Positions 18,432-33,986 of a stretch of 64,000 nucleotides of DNA are shown here, piece after piece (the first letter of the stretch is position 1; each line of letters opens with the position of its first letter). The stretch covers positions 124,001 through 188,000 of the forward strand of contig CAIMDB010000007.1 in assembly GCA_903839675.1 (NCBI GenBank), in the 5' to 3' direction. The position numbers and the translations under genes are program-made. The stretch is from an uncultured Sphingomonadales bacterium. GTDB taxonomy: Bacteria; Pseudomonadota; Alphaproteobacteria; Sphingomonadales; Sphingomonadaceae. The notes beneath the pieces were generated by a model. It saw nothing but the letters and a program-made list of their open reading frames with translations, searched no databases and had not been told where the DNA came from.

Positions 18432-19220
18432 ATGTCGAGTTCACGTTTCAAAACCGCCGCTCTCCTCGCTGTCATTGCGCTGGCCGTTCCACTCGCTGGT
18501 TGCGCTGGCAATCGGGGCCGCAATAAGGCTGACACGTCTTACGTCGCGCGCGATGTGAACACGCTGTATAACGCGGCCAAGGACCGTTTGGACCGGGGCC
18601 AGTTTAAGCTTGCCGCGGCATTGTTTGACGAGGTTGAGCGCCAGCATCCCTATTCGGTATGGGCCCGCCGTGCCCAGTTGATGAGCGCGTTCAGCTATTA
18701 TGCGGCACGCGAATATACCGAATCGACCAATTCAGCGCAGCGCTTCCTGTCGATCCATCCGGGCAACCGTGACGCGCCTTACGCCTATTATCTGATCGCG
18801 CTGAACTATTATGAGCAGATCTCCGACGTCACGCGCGATCAGAAGATCACGCAGCAGGCGCAGGACGCTCTTGGTGAGCTCATCCGCCGTTATCCCGATA
18901 GCCGTTACGCTGCCGATGGCCGCCTCAAGATCGATCTCATCCGTGATCACTTGGCGGGCAAGGAAATGGAAATTGGCCGCTATTATCAGCGCCGTGGCCT
19001 TTGGCTGGCAAGTGTCACCCGTTTCCGCAAGGTGACGGAAGATTACCAGACCACCAGCCATGCGGCGGAGGCGCTGATGCGCATGACGGAAAGCTATCTC
19101 GCCATGGGCATTCCGGAAGAGGCGAAAAAGACCGCAGCTGTTCTGGGGGCGAACTATCCCGCCTCCGACTGGTATAAGCGCGCCTTTGAGCTCATGCAGA
19201 AGCACGCGCCGCAGGCGTGA
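18432..19220 (+). CDS. bamD: outer membrane protein assembly factor BamD
   Basis: Lipoprotein signal LAGCAG, TPR-like repeats, ERQHPYSVWARRAQLMSAFSYY. Confidence 0.93.
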   Translation: MSSSRFKTAALLAVIALAVPLAGCAGNRGRNKADTSYVARDVNTLYNAAKDRLDRGQFKLAAALFDEVERQHPYSVWARRAQLMSAFSYYAAREYTESTNSAQRFLSIHPGNRDAPYAYYLIALNYYEQISDVTRDQKITQQAQDALGELIRRYPDSRYAADGRLKIDLIRDHLAGKEMEIGRYYQRRGLWLASVTRFRKVTEDYQTTSHAAEALMRMTESYLAMGIPEEAKKTAAVLGANYPASDWYKRAFELMQKHAPQA

Positions 19221-19230
19221 CCCACGCCCG

Positions 19231-22931
<3,701 letters not shown>

Positions 22932-22994
22932 CCTGAAACTGGGCGGCGCAGCATCCGGCTTGACCCACGAACCGCCCCCCGTCAAAGCAGGTAA

Positions 22995-23240
22995 ATGACC
23001 GAACAGACGGACCTTTCTTTGCTCACTTTCGAGCAGGCCCTCAAAAAGCTTGAGGAAATTGTGGCGCGGCTTGAATCCGGGGAGGCGGCGCTCGATGAAT
23101 CGATCACGCTCTATACCCAGGGAGAGGCGCTCCGCGCACAGTGCGAGGCGCGGCTGAAGGATGCGCAGGCGCGGATCGAAAAGATCACGCTCGGCGCCAA
23201 CGGCCAGCCGAGCGGCACAACCGCGTTTGACGCTGGCTGA
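22995..23240 (+). CDS. xseB: exodeoxyribonuclease VII small subunit
   Basis: LTFEQALKKLEEIVARLESGEAALDESITLYTQGEAL. Confidence 0.95.
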   Translation: MTEQTDLSLLTFEQALKKLEEIVARLESGEAALDESITLYTQGEALRAQCEARLKDAQARIEKITLGANGQPSGTTAFDAG

Positions 23241-23250
23241 TCCGTCCAAC

Positions 23251-24144
23251 ATGTCGAGCGATCTTCTGACAGTAGCGCTTGCGGACATTGCCGCCGACGT
23301 TGACCGTGGCTTTGATCTGCTGTTGCCGGTGCCCGATGATGGCCGGGCGCGCCTCTATGAGGCGATGCGCCATGCCGCCATTGGCGGTGGGAAGCGACTG
23401 CGGCCGCTGCTCGTGGTGGCCGCGTCTCGGCTGTTCAACGTTGGTCTCGAATCAGCGCTGAATGTCGGCATCGCGATTGAATGTATCCACGTCTATTCGC
23501 TGGTCCATGATGACCTGCCGTGCATGGATGATGATGACATGCGGCGCGGCAAGCCAACGGTCCACAAGGCCTTTGACGAGGCGACGGCGGTGCTTGCCGG
23601 GGATTCGCTCCATGCGCTCGCCTTTGAAATTCTGGCGGATGAAGAAACGCACCCGGACCCGTTCGTCCGCGCGGAACTGATCGCAGAATTGGCGCGCGCC
23701 TCTGGCCCATCGGGCATGGCAGGCGGGCAGATGATGGATCTGGCGGCCAGTGATGCGGACTTTGATCTCCATTCAGTAACGCGCCTGCAGCAGTTGAAAA
23801 CGGGTGCGCTCATTTCCTTCTGCCTTGAGGCGGGCGCGATCCTTGGTCGTGTGCCGCCGGAAGGGCGTCAGGGTCTTCGCGGCTATGCGCGTGATATTGG
23901 GCTCGCCTTCCAGATTGCCGATGATGTGATCGATGCCGAAGGGGACGCCGCTGTTGCGGGCAAAGCCGTCAACAAGGATGCGGAAGCCGGCAAAGCGACG
24001 TTCCTCTCCTTGCTGGGTATTGATCGGGCAAAGGCGCAGATGCACATGCTTGTGGAGCAAGCCATCGCGCATCTCCACTCATTTGGGGAAGAGGCGGACC
24101 TGCTGCGCGCCATTGCGCGCTATACGGTAGAAAGGGACCGATAA
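23251..24144 (+). CDS. ispA: polyprenyl synthetase family (farnesyl/geranyl diphosphate synthase)
   Basis: LVHDDLPCMDDDDMRRGKPTVHKAF and IADDVIDAEGD Asp-rich motifs. Confidence 0.93.
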   Translation: MSSDLLTVALADIAADVDRGFDLLLPVPDDGRARLYEAMRHAAIGGGKRLRPLLVVAASRLFNVGLESALNVGIAIECIHVYSLVHDDLPCMDDDDMRRGKPTVHKAFDEATAVLAGDSLHALAFEILADEETHPDPFVRAELIAELARASGPSGMAGGQMMDLAASDADFDLHSVTRLQQLKTGALISFCLEAGAILGRVPPEGRQGLRGYARDIGLAFQIADDVIDAEGDAAVAGKAVNKDAEAGKATFLSLLGIDRAKAQMHMLVEQAIAHLHSFGEEADLLRAIARYTVERDR

Positions 24145-24650
24145 TGGGGGAGCGCATCGGGGTTTATCCCGGCACATTCGATCCGATCACTTTGGGGCAT
24201 ATGGATATCATTCGGCGCGGCGCAAAGCTTGTTGATCGCCTGATCGTCGGCGTAACGACCAATGCCAGCAAATCCCCCATGTTCAGCGATGATGAGCGCA
24301 TCGAAATGGTCAAACGCGAAGTGGCGACCATCGGCGGCGCCATCGACGTTGTCGGCTTTGATTCGCTCCTCATGGACTTTGCGGAAAAGCAGGAGGCATC
24401 CATCATCATACGTGGCCTGCGCGCTGTCGCGGACTTTGAATATGAATATCAGATGGCGGGCATGAACCAGCAGTTGAATGACCGCGTCGAAACGGTCTTC
24501 CTGATGGCGGACGTCTCCCTGCAGCCGATTGCGTCACGCTTGGTGAAGGAAATCGCGATCTATGGCGGTGACATAGCAAAGTTCGTGACACCGGCCATCA
24601 AGTCTGAAGTTGTTGCCCGTGTTGAAAAGATAGGAAAGCGCGGAAGCTGA
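24144..24650 (+). CDS. coaD: pantetheine-phosphate adenylyltransferase
   Basis: GVYPGTFDPITLGHMDIIRRGAKLVD; FVTPAIKSEVVARVEK. Confidence 0.96.
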   Translation: MGERIGVYPGTFDPITLGHMDIIRRGAKLVDRLIVGVTTNASKSPMFSDDERIEMVKREVATIGGAIDVVGFDSLLMDFAEKQEASIIIRGLRAVADFEYEYQMAGMNQQLNDRVETVFLMADVSLQPIASRLVKEIAIYGGDIAKFVTPAIKSEVVARVEKIGKRGS

Positions 24651-24711
24651 TCCGTTCATCGGCAGCTAAGCCAGCCGCAGGTAATTTGCCGCGGCAATCG
24701 AGAGGTGTAAT

Positions 24712-25359
24712 GTGAAGAAACTGTTTGCCGCGATCATGATGCTGCTGGGTCTTGCCGGGACAGCCAGCGCAAAGGAAAAGGTTGTGGCCCCGCCACCCGC
24801 GCCGGTTTCGACCATTCCCGCCCCAGAGCCCGACAATATTCTGGTGCTCGACCTGTCAACCGGCGGACAAGTGCGCATTCAGCTTCGCCCCGATAAGGCG
24901 CCAGGTCATATCGAACGCATCAAGCTGCTGACTCGCGCTGGCTTTTATGATGGCGTCATTTTCCACCGCGTGATCGACGGCTTCATGGCGCAGACGGGTG
25001 ATCCGCAAGGGACCGGCGAGGGCGGCTCACCGCTCCCTGATCTGAAGGCTGAGTTTAACGATTTGCCGCATCTGCGTGGCGCCCTTTCCATGGCGCGCAC
25101 CAGCGCACCGGACAGCGCCAACAGCCAGTTCTTTATCGTCTTTTCACCGACGCTTCGGCTGGACGGGAAATACACGGTTCTGGGTCGTGTGATGAGCGGC
25201 ATGCAATATGTGGACGCCATTGAACGGGGCGAGCCACCGCTCAACCCGGCAAAGATCGTCCACGCCTGGATTGGCGCCGATGGTCCGGACGCGCGGCGTG
25301 TGCCGTTGCCGCAGGTGTCCGCCAAGCTTGAAGAACCGGCCGCAACGCCGCAGCCCTAA
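24712..25359 (+). CDS. peptidylprolyl isomerase (cyclophilin), secreted, GTG start
   Basis: [28 protein letters not shown]; signal peptide. Confidence 0.93.
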   Translation: MKKLFAAIMMLLGLAGTASAKEKVVAPPPAPVSTIPAPEPDNILVLDLSTGGQVRIQLRPDKAPGHIERIKLLTRAGFYDGVIFHRVIDGFMAQTGDPQGTGEGGSPLPDLKAEFNDLPHLRGALSMARTSAPDSANSQFFIVFSPTLRLDGKYTVLGRVMSGMQYVDAIERGEPPLNPAKIVHAWIGADGPDARRVPLPQVSAKLEEPAATPQP

Positions 25360-26390
25360 TGCGCGTCGATCTTTTCGACTTTGACCTACCCCAAGATCTG
25401 ATCGCCCTGCGCCCCGCCCAACCGCGGGACGCAGCGCGCCTCTTGCTGCTGGATGGGGACGCGACAGCCGACCGATCTGTCCGCGATCTGCCGGATATTC
25501 TGAGGCCCGGCGATTGTCTGGTGTTCAACGACACGCGCGTCATTCCGGCCCAGCTGGAAGGCAAACGCGGCGAGGCGCGCATTGGTGCGACCCTGCATAA
25601 GCGGGAAGGCCTGCGTGACTGGCGGGCCTTTGTCCGCAATGCGAAGCGGTTGAAAGACGGGGACCGGATCGACTTTGGGCAGAATGTCACGGCGCTGGCG
25701 GTGAGCCGCGGCGCTGATGGCAGTGTGCTTCTTCACTTTGAAGGGGAAGAGCCAGTCGAGGTGCTGCTCGATCGCGCCGGGACCATGCCTCTTCCGCCCT
25801 ATATCGCGGCGAAGCGCGGTATCGATGAGCGTGACGCCGAAGACTATCAGACGATGTTCGCCGCAGAAAAGGGCGCCGTCGCCGCTCCAACAGCAGCGTT
25901 GCACTTTACGCCTGATCTGATGGCGCGGCTCGAGGCTGCTGGCATCACGCATGAGACTCTAACGCTCCATGTGGGGGCGGGCACATTCCTTCCGATGAAA
26001 GTCGATGACACCGACGACCACCAGATGCATGCCGAATGGGGACGCATTGATGCGGCCTGCGCGGATCGTCTGAATGCCGTGCGCGCGCGCGGCGGGCGTG
26101 TCATTGCTGTCGGCACGACCTCGCTCAGGCTTCTCGAAAGCGCGACCAGTGACGATGGCATCATTCGGCCTTTTGAGAATGACACCTCGATTTTCATTAC
26201 ACCGGGATACCGTTTCAAGGCGATTGACGGGCTGATGACCAATTTCCATTTGCCAAAGTCCACCCTGTTCATGCTCGTCAGCGCGCTGATGGGGCGGGAT
26301 CGGATGCAGGCGGCCTACGCCCATGCCATTGCGGGGCGATACCGGTTCTACAGCTATGGTGATTCCAGCCTGCTCCTGCCGGGGTTCTAA
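25359..26390 (+). CDS. queA: tRNA preQ1(34) S-adenosylmethionine ribosyltransferase-isomerase
   Basis: [61 protein letters not shown]. Confidence 0.97.
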   Translation: MRVDLFDFDLPQDLIALRPAQPRDAARLLLLDGDATADRSVRDLPDILRPGDCLVFNDTRVIPAQLEGKRGEARIGATLHKREGLRDWRAFVRNAKRLKDGDRIDFGQNVTALAVSRGADGSVLLHFEGEEPVEVLLDRAGTMPLPPYIAAKRGIDERDAEDYQTMFAAEKGAVAAPTAALHFTPDLMARLEAAGITHETLTLHVGAGTFLPMKVDDTDDHQMHAEWGRIDAACADRLNAVRARGGRVIAVGTTSLRLLESATSDDGIIRPFENDTSIFITPGYRFKAIDGLMTNFHLPKSTLFMLVSALMGRDRMQAAYAHAIAGRYRFYSYGDSSLLLPGF

Positions 26391-26502
26391 CGCGAGACGG
26401 ATGATCGCGGATTGTAAGCTATCCAATCTGTCTGCCCGAGGCTCGCCGTCCTCCTCCGCTAAATTTATCCTAATAAATCAGTAAGTTAACTATGCCAATT
26501 AG

Positions 26503-26528
26503 CCCAAAACCAATCGCATGGTTTTGGG
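26503..26528. repeat. perfect 9-bp inverted repeat CCCAAAACC-N8-GGTTTTGGG in AT-richer intergenic region
   Basis: Seen directly. Confidence 0.7.
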
Positions 26529-26651
26529 TTTAGGGGCAATGAACACCCATGTTTAGCGCCGGTTTCCGCCGCGACGGTCTGGGAGGTCGAGCTGCGTCAG
26601 CCAGTGGAGCGGGATCAGGCCATTTTGGTTCAAAAAAGAACTGTTTTACAA

Positions 26652-26669
26652 TGAGTTAAACTTGACTCA
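26652..26669. promoter_or_regulatory. imperfect palindrome TGAGTTAAACTTGACTCA, includes TTGACT (candidate -35/operator)
   Basis: 18-bp dyad about 80 bp upstream of the 26749 start codon. Confidence 0.3.
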
Positions 26670-26748
26670 CTCGGGGATACTGCGATGATGACAAAACGTC
26701 ATTTATTTGTAAAAATTCAGCATAAGCAAAATTGGAGCTTAAGAAGAT

Positions 26749-28017
26749 ATGTCAAAGAATTTGAAAAACCGTCTGATTATTGCGACTGCCATCGGTATGG
26801 CTTTGTCGCCCGTTCAGGCTTGGGCAGGATGTTGCTCGCTTCCGAAAATCAAAGTCCCGTCGGTTCCCAAACTCCCGTCGATCCCCAGCATCCCGATTCC
26901 AAGCGTCCCGAATCCCACCGATCTTTTTAATACCGCCGCCCAAGGCGTTGGCTATGCGAACGCTGCTGCTGCACAGGCGAAGGGCTATGCAGATAAGGCC
27001 GCTATGGAGTCGGCGAACAACTTAGCAAAGGCCAACACATGGGCGAACTTGGCCGCCGCTGATACGGCCGCTGCAGCAATGGGTTTCAAAAACTACGCTG
27101 AGCGTATGGCCGCTGACAGTGCCACTGTTGGTCGCGACCAGTATGAGGGTCTCCGGAATGACGCTCTGCGGGCCTATACGAACCAGTCCAATCAGGCAAA
27201 AAGCACCTACGAAAGTGCACGTCAGGCTGTGGCGCCGGTGATCAACACCGCCAACAGTGTGGCAAAGTATGTCGCAGGCATCTGCGTTTCGCAGGCAACG
27301 AGCAGCTGGGGCAAGATCACCCCTTACGCCAGCAAGGCCCAGGCACTTGACGAGAACGGAAAGAAGGCGGTTTATCGTATACTTCGCACACTTGCCCGTG
27401 GCAGCACGCCGGACCAGCAAACCGCAGCAGATATGAAGACTGTGGGTCAGGCACTCGGTATGGTTACCGGCAATGGCCTTGCGCTGGTTGGCAATGCGTA
27501 CCAGTCGAACTTCGGCATTTCTCTTGGCGCTTCGGGCGGCTGGATTGGCGGCGTGAACAGCTCGGTGAGCTTTTCAATGGACACCTTCCCCACAAACGGG
27601 AAGTACAAAATGGCAGTCGCAGTCAACTCCGGGGTTCAGGTTGCGGCCGGTTCAGGCACGCTCGCGCCCGGTGCCTCTATCGGTTTCGGCCTTGGCTGGG
27701 GCCCAGGTAGCTCTGTGGATGCATCCGGCGTGACGATGACCGCTGGCGGCGCCATAGGCGGCGTCGACGTGGCTGCACAATGGACCATTCCGCCAGTGTT
27801 GGCAGAAGCTATGGCGAACGATGCAAGAAGGGGCAGTTTCAGCGTAGATAGTTTGCAGTCTGCCTTGACCGGGCAGCTCATCTCTAACATCCAGGCTGTT
27901 TGTCAGGCACCCGGCATTTCGGCAGGCGTGAGCTTCCCGACCCCAGGAAATCTTGGCGATGTGACGTTCAGCCCCGGCTACACCCGTGTGGTTTGGACGG
28001 GTTCTGTGAACCAATAA
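26749..28017 (+). CDS. orphan secreted protein of unknown function (422 aa)
   Basis: Signal peptide ending AWAG-CC; Pro-rich KVPSVPKLPSIPSIPIPSVPNP; Ala-rich helical middle; Gly/Ser/Val beta-like C-terminus. Confidence 0.75.
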   Translation: MSKNLKNRLIIATAIGMALSPVQAWAGCCSLPKIKVPSVPKLPSIPSIPIPSVPNPTDLFNTAAQGVGYANAAAAQAKGYADKAAMESANNLAKANTWANLAAADTAAAAMGFKNYAERMAADSATVGRDQYEGLRNDALRAYTNQSNQAKSTYESARQAVAPVINTANSVAKYVAGICVSQATSSWGKITPYASKAQALDENGKKAVYRILRTLARGSTPDQQTAADMKTVGQALGMVTGNGLALVGNAYQSNFGISLGASGGWIGGVNSSVSFSMDTFPTNGKYKMAVAVNSGVQVAAGSGTLAPGASIGFGLGWGPGSSVDASGVTMTAGGAIGGVDVAAQWTIPPVLAEAMANDARRGSFSVDSLQSALTGQLISNIQAVCQAPGISAGVSFPTPGNLGDVTFSPGYTRVVWTGSVNQ

Positions 28018-28026
28018 TTTGATCGC

Positions 28027-28043
28027 GTCATGCGTTGCATGAC
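28027..28043. terminator. hairpin GTCATGC-GTT-GCATGAC just downstream of the 26749 gene
   Basis: Perfect 7-bp stem 10 nt after stop; no U-run. Confidence 0.35.
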
Positions 28044-28286
28044 GGGCTGACAATAAGATGGTGGGAGTGGTTGTGGGCACAAAGCTTGCGCAGCGTCGGA
28101 TCTCGATCCGGCACGGGGCAAGCGGAGTGCACCATCGACCGCTCCCATTATCTGTTATGGGCTACGTCGCCCTGGCAGCTAGTTGCGCGCCGATAACTGG
28201 GCGATTTCAGCCTGCTCTTGCCCCGAGCTTATGAATAGGGTCTGATGCCCTCACCCCGCGCAAGGACGGGGAGGGAGAGGGATATC

Positions 28287-28814
28287 ATGACTGAAGCACC
28301 GCAGGCCGCCGCGCCGCCGTCACCTATTGCCGGATTGGGCATTGTTGCCATCGTTGTCGCCGCCATTGTCGGCTGGGCCATCGTTGGCAGCGCCATCGTT
28401 GATGAACTGTCGCTGTTCGGCGGCTTCCTGATGCTCTGGCATTATGCGAACATGGAACAGCTTGATATCAAACGCCTTCCCTCGGCGCTGCTTGGTGCCA
28501 TTGTCGGTCTCTTGCTGGCCTGGCAGGTCGTCTATCTCACGCAGCTTTATGGCAGCACAGGCACGATCATCGGCCTGTTGGTGATGGTTGTTGGCATCTA
28601 TCTTCAGGTCATCAACATCCTGCCGATGCTGTTCAATGCGTCGGCGATGCTGTTTCTGACCGTCGCTGCCGCACCGCTTGTCCAGCTAAAGGTCAACTTC
28701 ATCAACCTTGGCATTTCGACCGTCGTCGGCGGGCTGTTCTTCGCGGGCTTTATCGAAGCCGTGAAGTGGATCGCCACCAAGCTGATGACGCCTGCGGCCA
28801 CGACCGCTCAGTAG
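28287..28814 (+). CDS. integral membrane protein, hypothetical
   Basis: 175 aa, 5 or so hydrophobic helices; ATG at 28287 preferred over upstream ORF start within repeat. Confidence 0.6.
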   Translation: MTEAPQAAAPPSPIAGLGIVAIVVAAIVGWAIVGSAIVDELSLFGGFLMLWHYANMEQLDIKRLPSALLGAIVGLLLAWQVVYLTQLYGSTGTIIGLLVMVVGIYLQVINILPMLFNASAMLFLTVAAAPLVQLKVNFINLGISTVVGGLFFAGFIEAVKWIATKLMTPAATTAQ

Positions 28815-29587
28815 ATCGTATAGCCACCGTCAATGACCAGCGGGTCTCCCGTGTGAAAGCGGGAGGCTTTGCTGGCGAGGTAGACGGCGATTCCGGCAAA
28901 GTCGGCGCCGTCGCCCCAGCCGCCCATCGGCACGCGACCGATGACGCGTTCGTTGAACTTATCATTTGCCTGCATAGGTGCGGTCATATCGGACCGGATC
29001 CAGCCGGGCAGGATCGAGTTGACGGTAATGGCGTGGCGGGCCAGCTCAACCGCCATGGCGCGGCACATGGAGACGACGGCGCCCTTGGTCGCACCATAAT
29101 GCTCGTTGCGGGCAGCACCATGGACCGCTGCGGTTGATGCAATGCCGACGAGCGAGCCGCCACGGTCTCCGGTCCCGCCGCGCTCGATCATGTGGCGGGC
29201 GGCCTCGCGCAGGGTCGCGAAGACGCCATGGACATTGATCGATTCCAGTTTCCTGAAGTCGTCCATGCTGATGTCGAACATGTCACGGCGTGACTGACCG
29301 ATGCCTGCGTTGGCAATCGCCTGATCGATCCGGCCGAATTCGGACAGGATATTGGCCATGCCGGCCTTGACGGCGGCTTCATCGGAGACATCGACGATTG
29401 CGGAACGAACCGCACCGCCATGCGTGGAAAGCTGGGCGACGGCAGCGTCGTTCTTGCCTGCATTGGTGCCCCAGATCACGACGGACGCGCCATGTTTGGC
29501 CAGACCCTCGGCCATGCCCAAGCCGATGCCGCCATTGCCGCCCGTGACGAGCGCGACCTTGCCGGTCAGATCAAACAGATTTTCCAT
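28808..29587 (-). CDS. SDR family oxidoreductase
   Basis: GKVALVTGGNGGIGLGMAEGL; YGATKGAVVSMCRAMAVELA. Confidence 0.92.
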   Translation of the reverse strand: MENLFDLTGKVALVTGGNGGIGLGMAEGLAKHGASVVIWGTNAGKNDAAVAQLSTHGGAVRSAIVDVSDEAAVKAGMANILSEFGRIDQAIANAGIGQSRRDMFDISMDDFRKLESINVHGVFATLREAARHMIERGGTGDRGGSLVGIASTAAVHGAARNEHYGATKGAVVSMCRAMAVELARHAITVNSILPGWIRSDMTAPMQANDKFNERVIGRVPMGGWGDGADFAGIAVYLASKASRFHTGDPLVIDGGYTIY

Positions 29588-29656
29588 CGCTGCATCTCTC
29601 CTGTGTTTGGCGCCCAGACACACGAGGAGTGGTGACGTGTCAATCTGACGTCAGTG

Positions 29657-31525
29657 TCAAGCAGCCATTTCCAGTTGTTCTGACAGTTCCAGCCAGCGGG
29701 CTTCGGCGGTATCCACCTTGGCATTCACCTCGCCGCGCAGGCGCGAGAGGTCGCTCATCGTCATTTTGGCGTACTTGGGCGCGGCCTTGTCCGGCGCGAA
29801 CATGGCTTCGTCGATGGCGTTGCGCTCTTGGGTGAGGCGCTCAAGCTCAGCTTCGGCCGCGCTGACATCCTTGCGGAGTTGCTGCGCCTTCTGCCGATCT
29901 TGCGCCTGAGACGCACGGTCGCCCTTCTTGCCACCCTTGGCACCGCCATCGGCTTTGGGCTGGTTCTTGCCGAGGATGAAGTCGGTATAGTCTTCAATGC
30001 TGCCCGAGAATTCCTTGGCCGTGCCGTTGTCAACAAGGACAAGGCGGTCTGCGGTCAGTTCCAGCATGTGCCGGTCATGGCTGACGAGCACGACAGCGCC
30101 GGAATAGCCGTTCAACGCCTGTACGAGCGCCTCACGCGCGTCGACATCGAGGTGGTTTGTCGGCTCATCGAGGATGAGCATGTGCGGCGCCTCGCGCGTG
30201 ATCAGCGCCAGCGCCAGCCGCGCGCGTTCCCCACCGGAGAGCTTCTTCACTTCGGTTGTGGCCTTCTGGCCCGAGAAACCGAATCGACCCAGCTGCGCGC
30301 GGACGGCAGCAGGTGTTGAACCTTGCATCTGGCGTGTCATGTGTTCCAGCGGCGTATCGTCGCCATCCAGCTCTTCAACCTGATATTGCGTGAAATAGCC
30401 GACGCGCATCTTGCCGGCAGCGTTCATCGCGCCGTCCATTGGCGCCAGCTGAGCGGCGAGCAGGCGCGCGAGCGTCGTTTTACCATTGCCGTTGCGGCCA
30501 AGCAGCGCGATCCGGTCATCGGGGTCAAGCCGCAGGTTCAGCCGTTCAAGGATCGGCGTGCCCGCGGCGTAGCCCACGCTTGCCATATCAAGCGTGATGA
30601 GCGGCGGCCGAAGCGGATCGGGATCTGGAAAGTCGAAAGAAAGGGTCGGGTCTTCCGCCATCGCAGCGATAGGTTGCATGCGGGCGAGGGCCTTCACGCG
30701 TGACTGGGCCTGTTTGGCGGTGCTGGCACGGGCGCTGTTGCGGGCAATAAAGTCTTGCAGCTTGGCACGCTGGGCGTCTTGCGACGCCTTGGCCGCCGCG
30801 AGTTGCGCTGCCCGTTCGGCGCGCTGGCGTTCGAACGAGTCATAGCCGCCTGTGTAGAGCGTGACCTTGCCGCCTTCGAGATGTAGGATGTTGTCGACGA
30901 CATTGTTCAGAAGGTCGCGTTCATGGCTGATGACGACCATCATGCCCGGATAGGCCTTCAAGAAGCTTTCCAGCCACAATGTCGCTTCAAGATCCAAGTG
31001 GTTCGACGGTTCGTCGAGCAGCAGCAGATCGGGTTCCGAGAAGAGCAATGCCGCGAGGGCGACGCGCATCTTCCAGCCGCCTGAATAGCTATCGAGCGGA
31101 CGCTGCTGCATCTCTTCATCAAAGCCGAGGCCGACGAGAATGCGCGATGCCCGGGCATTGGCGGTATAGGCATCGATGGCGTTCAGGCGCTCATAGATCT
31201 CACCCAGCCGGTCCATGTCCTCGCAATTTTCGGATTCGAGCATGAGCGCTGCCCGCTCCACATCGGCGGCCAGCACTGTATCGATGGGCGTCGCATCGCC
31301 GCTGGGGGCTTCCTGCGCGATATAACCGATCCGCGTGTTGCGGGGCATTTCCATGCTGCCGTCATCGGGATCTAGTGCACCAATCATGACTTTCATGAGC
31401 GTGGACTTTCCCGCGCCATTGCGTCCGATCAACCCGATACGGCTGCGCGGGGGGAGGGCCGCGGAAGCGCGGTCAATGATGGTGCGCCCGCCAAGGCGCA
31501 CGGTGATCCCGTTGAGATTGAGCAT
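29657..31525 (-). CDS. ABC-F family ATP-binding cassette protein
   Basis: Two ABC domains, LLLDEPSNHLDLEATLWLESFL and LILDEPTNHLDVDAREALVQAL, linker and C-terminal coiled coil. Confidence 0.95.
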   Translation of the reverse strand: MLNLNGITVRLGGRTIIDRASAALPPRSRIGLIGRNGAGKSTLMKVMIGALDPDDGSMEMPRNTRIGYIAQEAPSGDATPIDTVLAADVERAALMLESENCEDMDRLGEIYERLNAIDAYTANARASRILVGLGFDEEMQQRPLDSYSGGWKMRVALAALLFSEPDLLLLDEPSNHLDLEATLWLESFLKAYPGMMVVISHERDLLNNVVDNILHLEGGKVTLYTGGYDSFERQRAERAAQLAAAKASQDAQRAKLQDFIARNSARASTAKQAQSRVKALARMQPIAAMAEDPTLSFDFPDPDPLRPPLITLDMASVGYAAGTPILERLNLRLDPDDRIALLGRNGNGKTTLARLLAAQLAPMDGAMNAAGKMRVGYFTQYQVEELDGDDTPLEHMTRQMQGSTPAAVRAQLGRFGFSGQKATTEVKKLSGGERARLALALITREAPHMLILDEPTNHLDVDAREALVQALNGYSGAVVLVSHDRHMLELTADRLVLVDNGTAKEFSGSIEDYTDFILGKNQPKADGGAKGGKKGDRASQAQDRQKAQQLRKDVSAAEAELERLTQERNAIDEAMFAPDKAAPKYAKMTMSDLSRLRGEVNAKVDTAEARWLELSEQLEMAA

Positions 31526-31555
31526 ATCCGGCGGCTGCTACAAGATTTCGCTGCA

Positions 31556-31575
31556 GATGCGAAGGGATTCGCATC
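31556..31575. promoter_or_regulatory. perfect hairpin GATGCGAA-GGGA-TTCGCATC in the 5' leader of the ABC-F gene
   Basis: 8-bp perfect stem, 31 nt upstream of the minus-strand start. Confidence 0.45.
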
Positions 31576-31652
31576 CACCGAGTAAATTGTGCTCCAACTA
31601 AGGAGAGATGGCTGTCCATTGGTTATCGGCATCGGAGACGAGGCCTTGTTAA

Positions 31653-33388
<1,736 letters not shown>

Positions 33389-33617
33389 TATGGAATCTCC
33401 TCTATCCTAATAACCTATGGCGTAGAGGTTGATATGGCCAGCACCCATTGGTGCGCTTGACACCAAATCGCGGAACTTATAGAGAAGCATATCCCATATC
33501 ACCGTGTTCACGGCGACGCCTTTTCGCGCTCGTCGTGTTTCTGCGTTGAAACGGGTGTCACAGCGTCGAGATAGGCCGGCCTTGCCCGCTGGCTTGTGGA
33601 GCAGGAGAAACTTAAAA

Positions 33618-33986
33618 ATGGCACGTATTGCGGGTGTTAACATCCCGACCAACAAGCGCGTTTTGATCGCGCTTCAGTATATCCATGGTATTGGCCAGGC
33701 CAAAGCCAAGGAAATCGTCACCAAGCTGAACATCGATGAAGCCCGTCGCGTTCAGGATCTGTCGGACACAGAAGTCTTGCACATCCGCGAAGCGATCGAC
33801 GCCGACTATACGGTTGAAGGCGATCTTCGTCGCGAAACCTCGATGAACATCAAGCGCCTGATGGACCTCGCGTCCTATCGTGGCCTTCGTCATCGTAAGG
33901 GTCTTCCGGTTCGTGGCCAGCGCACGCACACAAATGCGCGCACCCGCAAGGGCAAGGCCAAGCCGATCGCAGGTAAGAAGAAGTAA
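33618..33986 (+). CDS. rpsM: 30S ribosomal protein S13
   Basis: [26 protein letters not shown]...[16 protein letters not shown]. Confidence 0.98.
   Translation: MARIAGVNIPTNKRVLIALQYIHGIGQAKAKEIVTKLNIDEARRVQDLSDTEVLHIREAIDADYTVEGDLRRETSMNIKRLMDLASYRGLRHRKGLPVRGQRTHTNARTRKGKAKPIAGKKK

Noticed and set aside
26685-26930. 81-aa ORF overlapping start of the orphan secreted gene
   Set aside because: Different frame from the ORF with a signal peptide; short and no motif.
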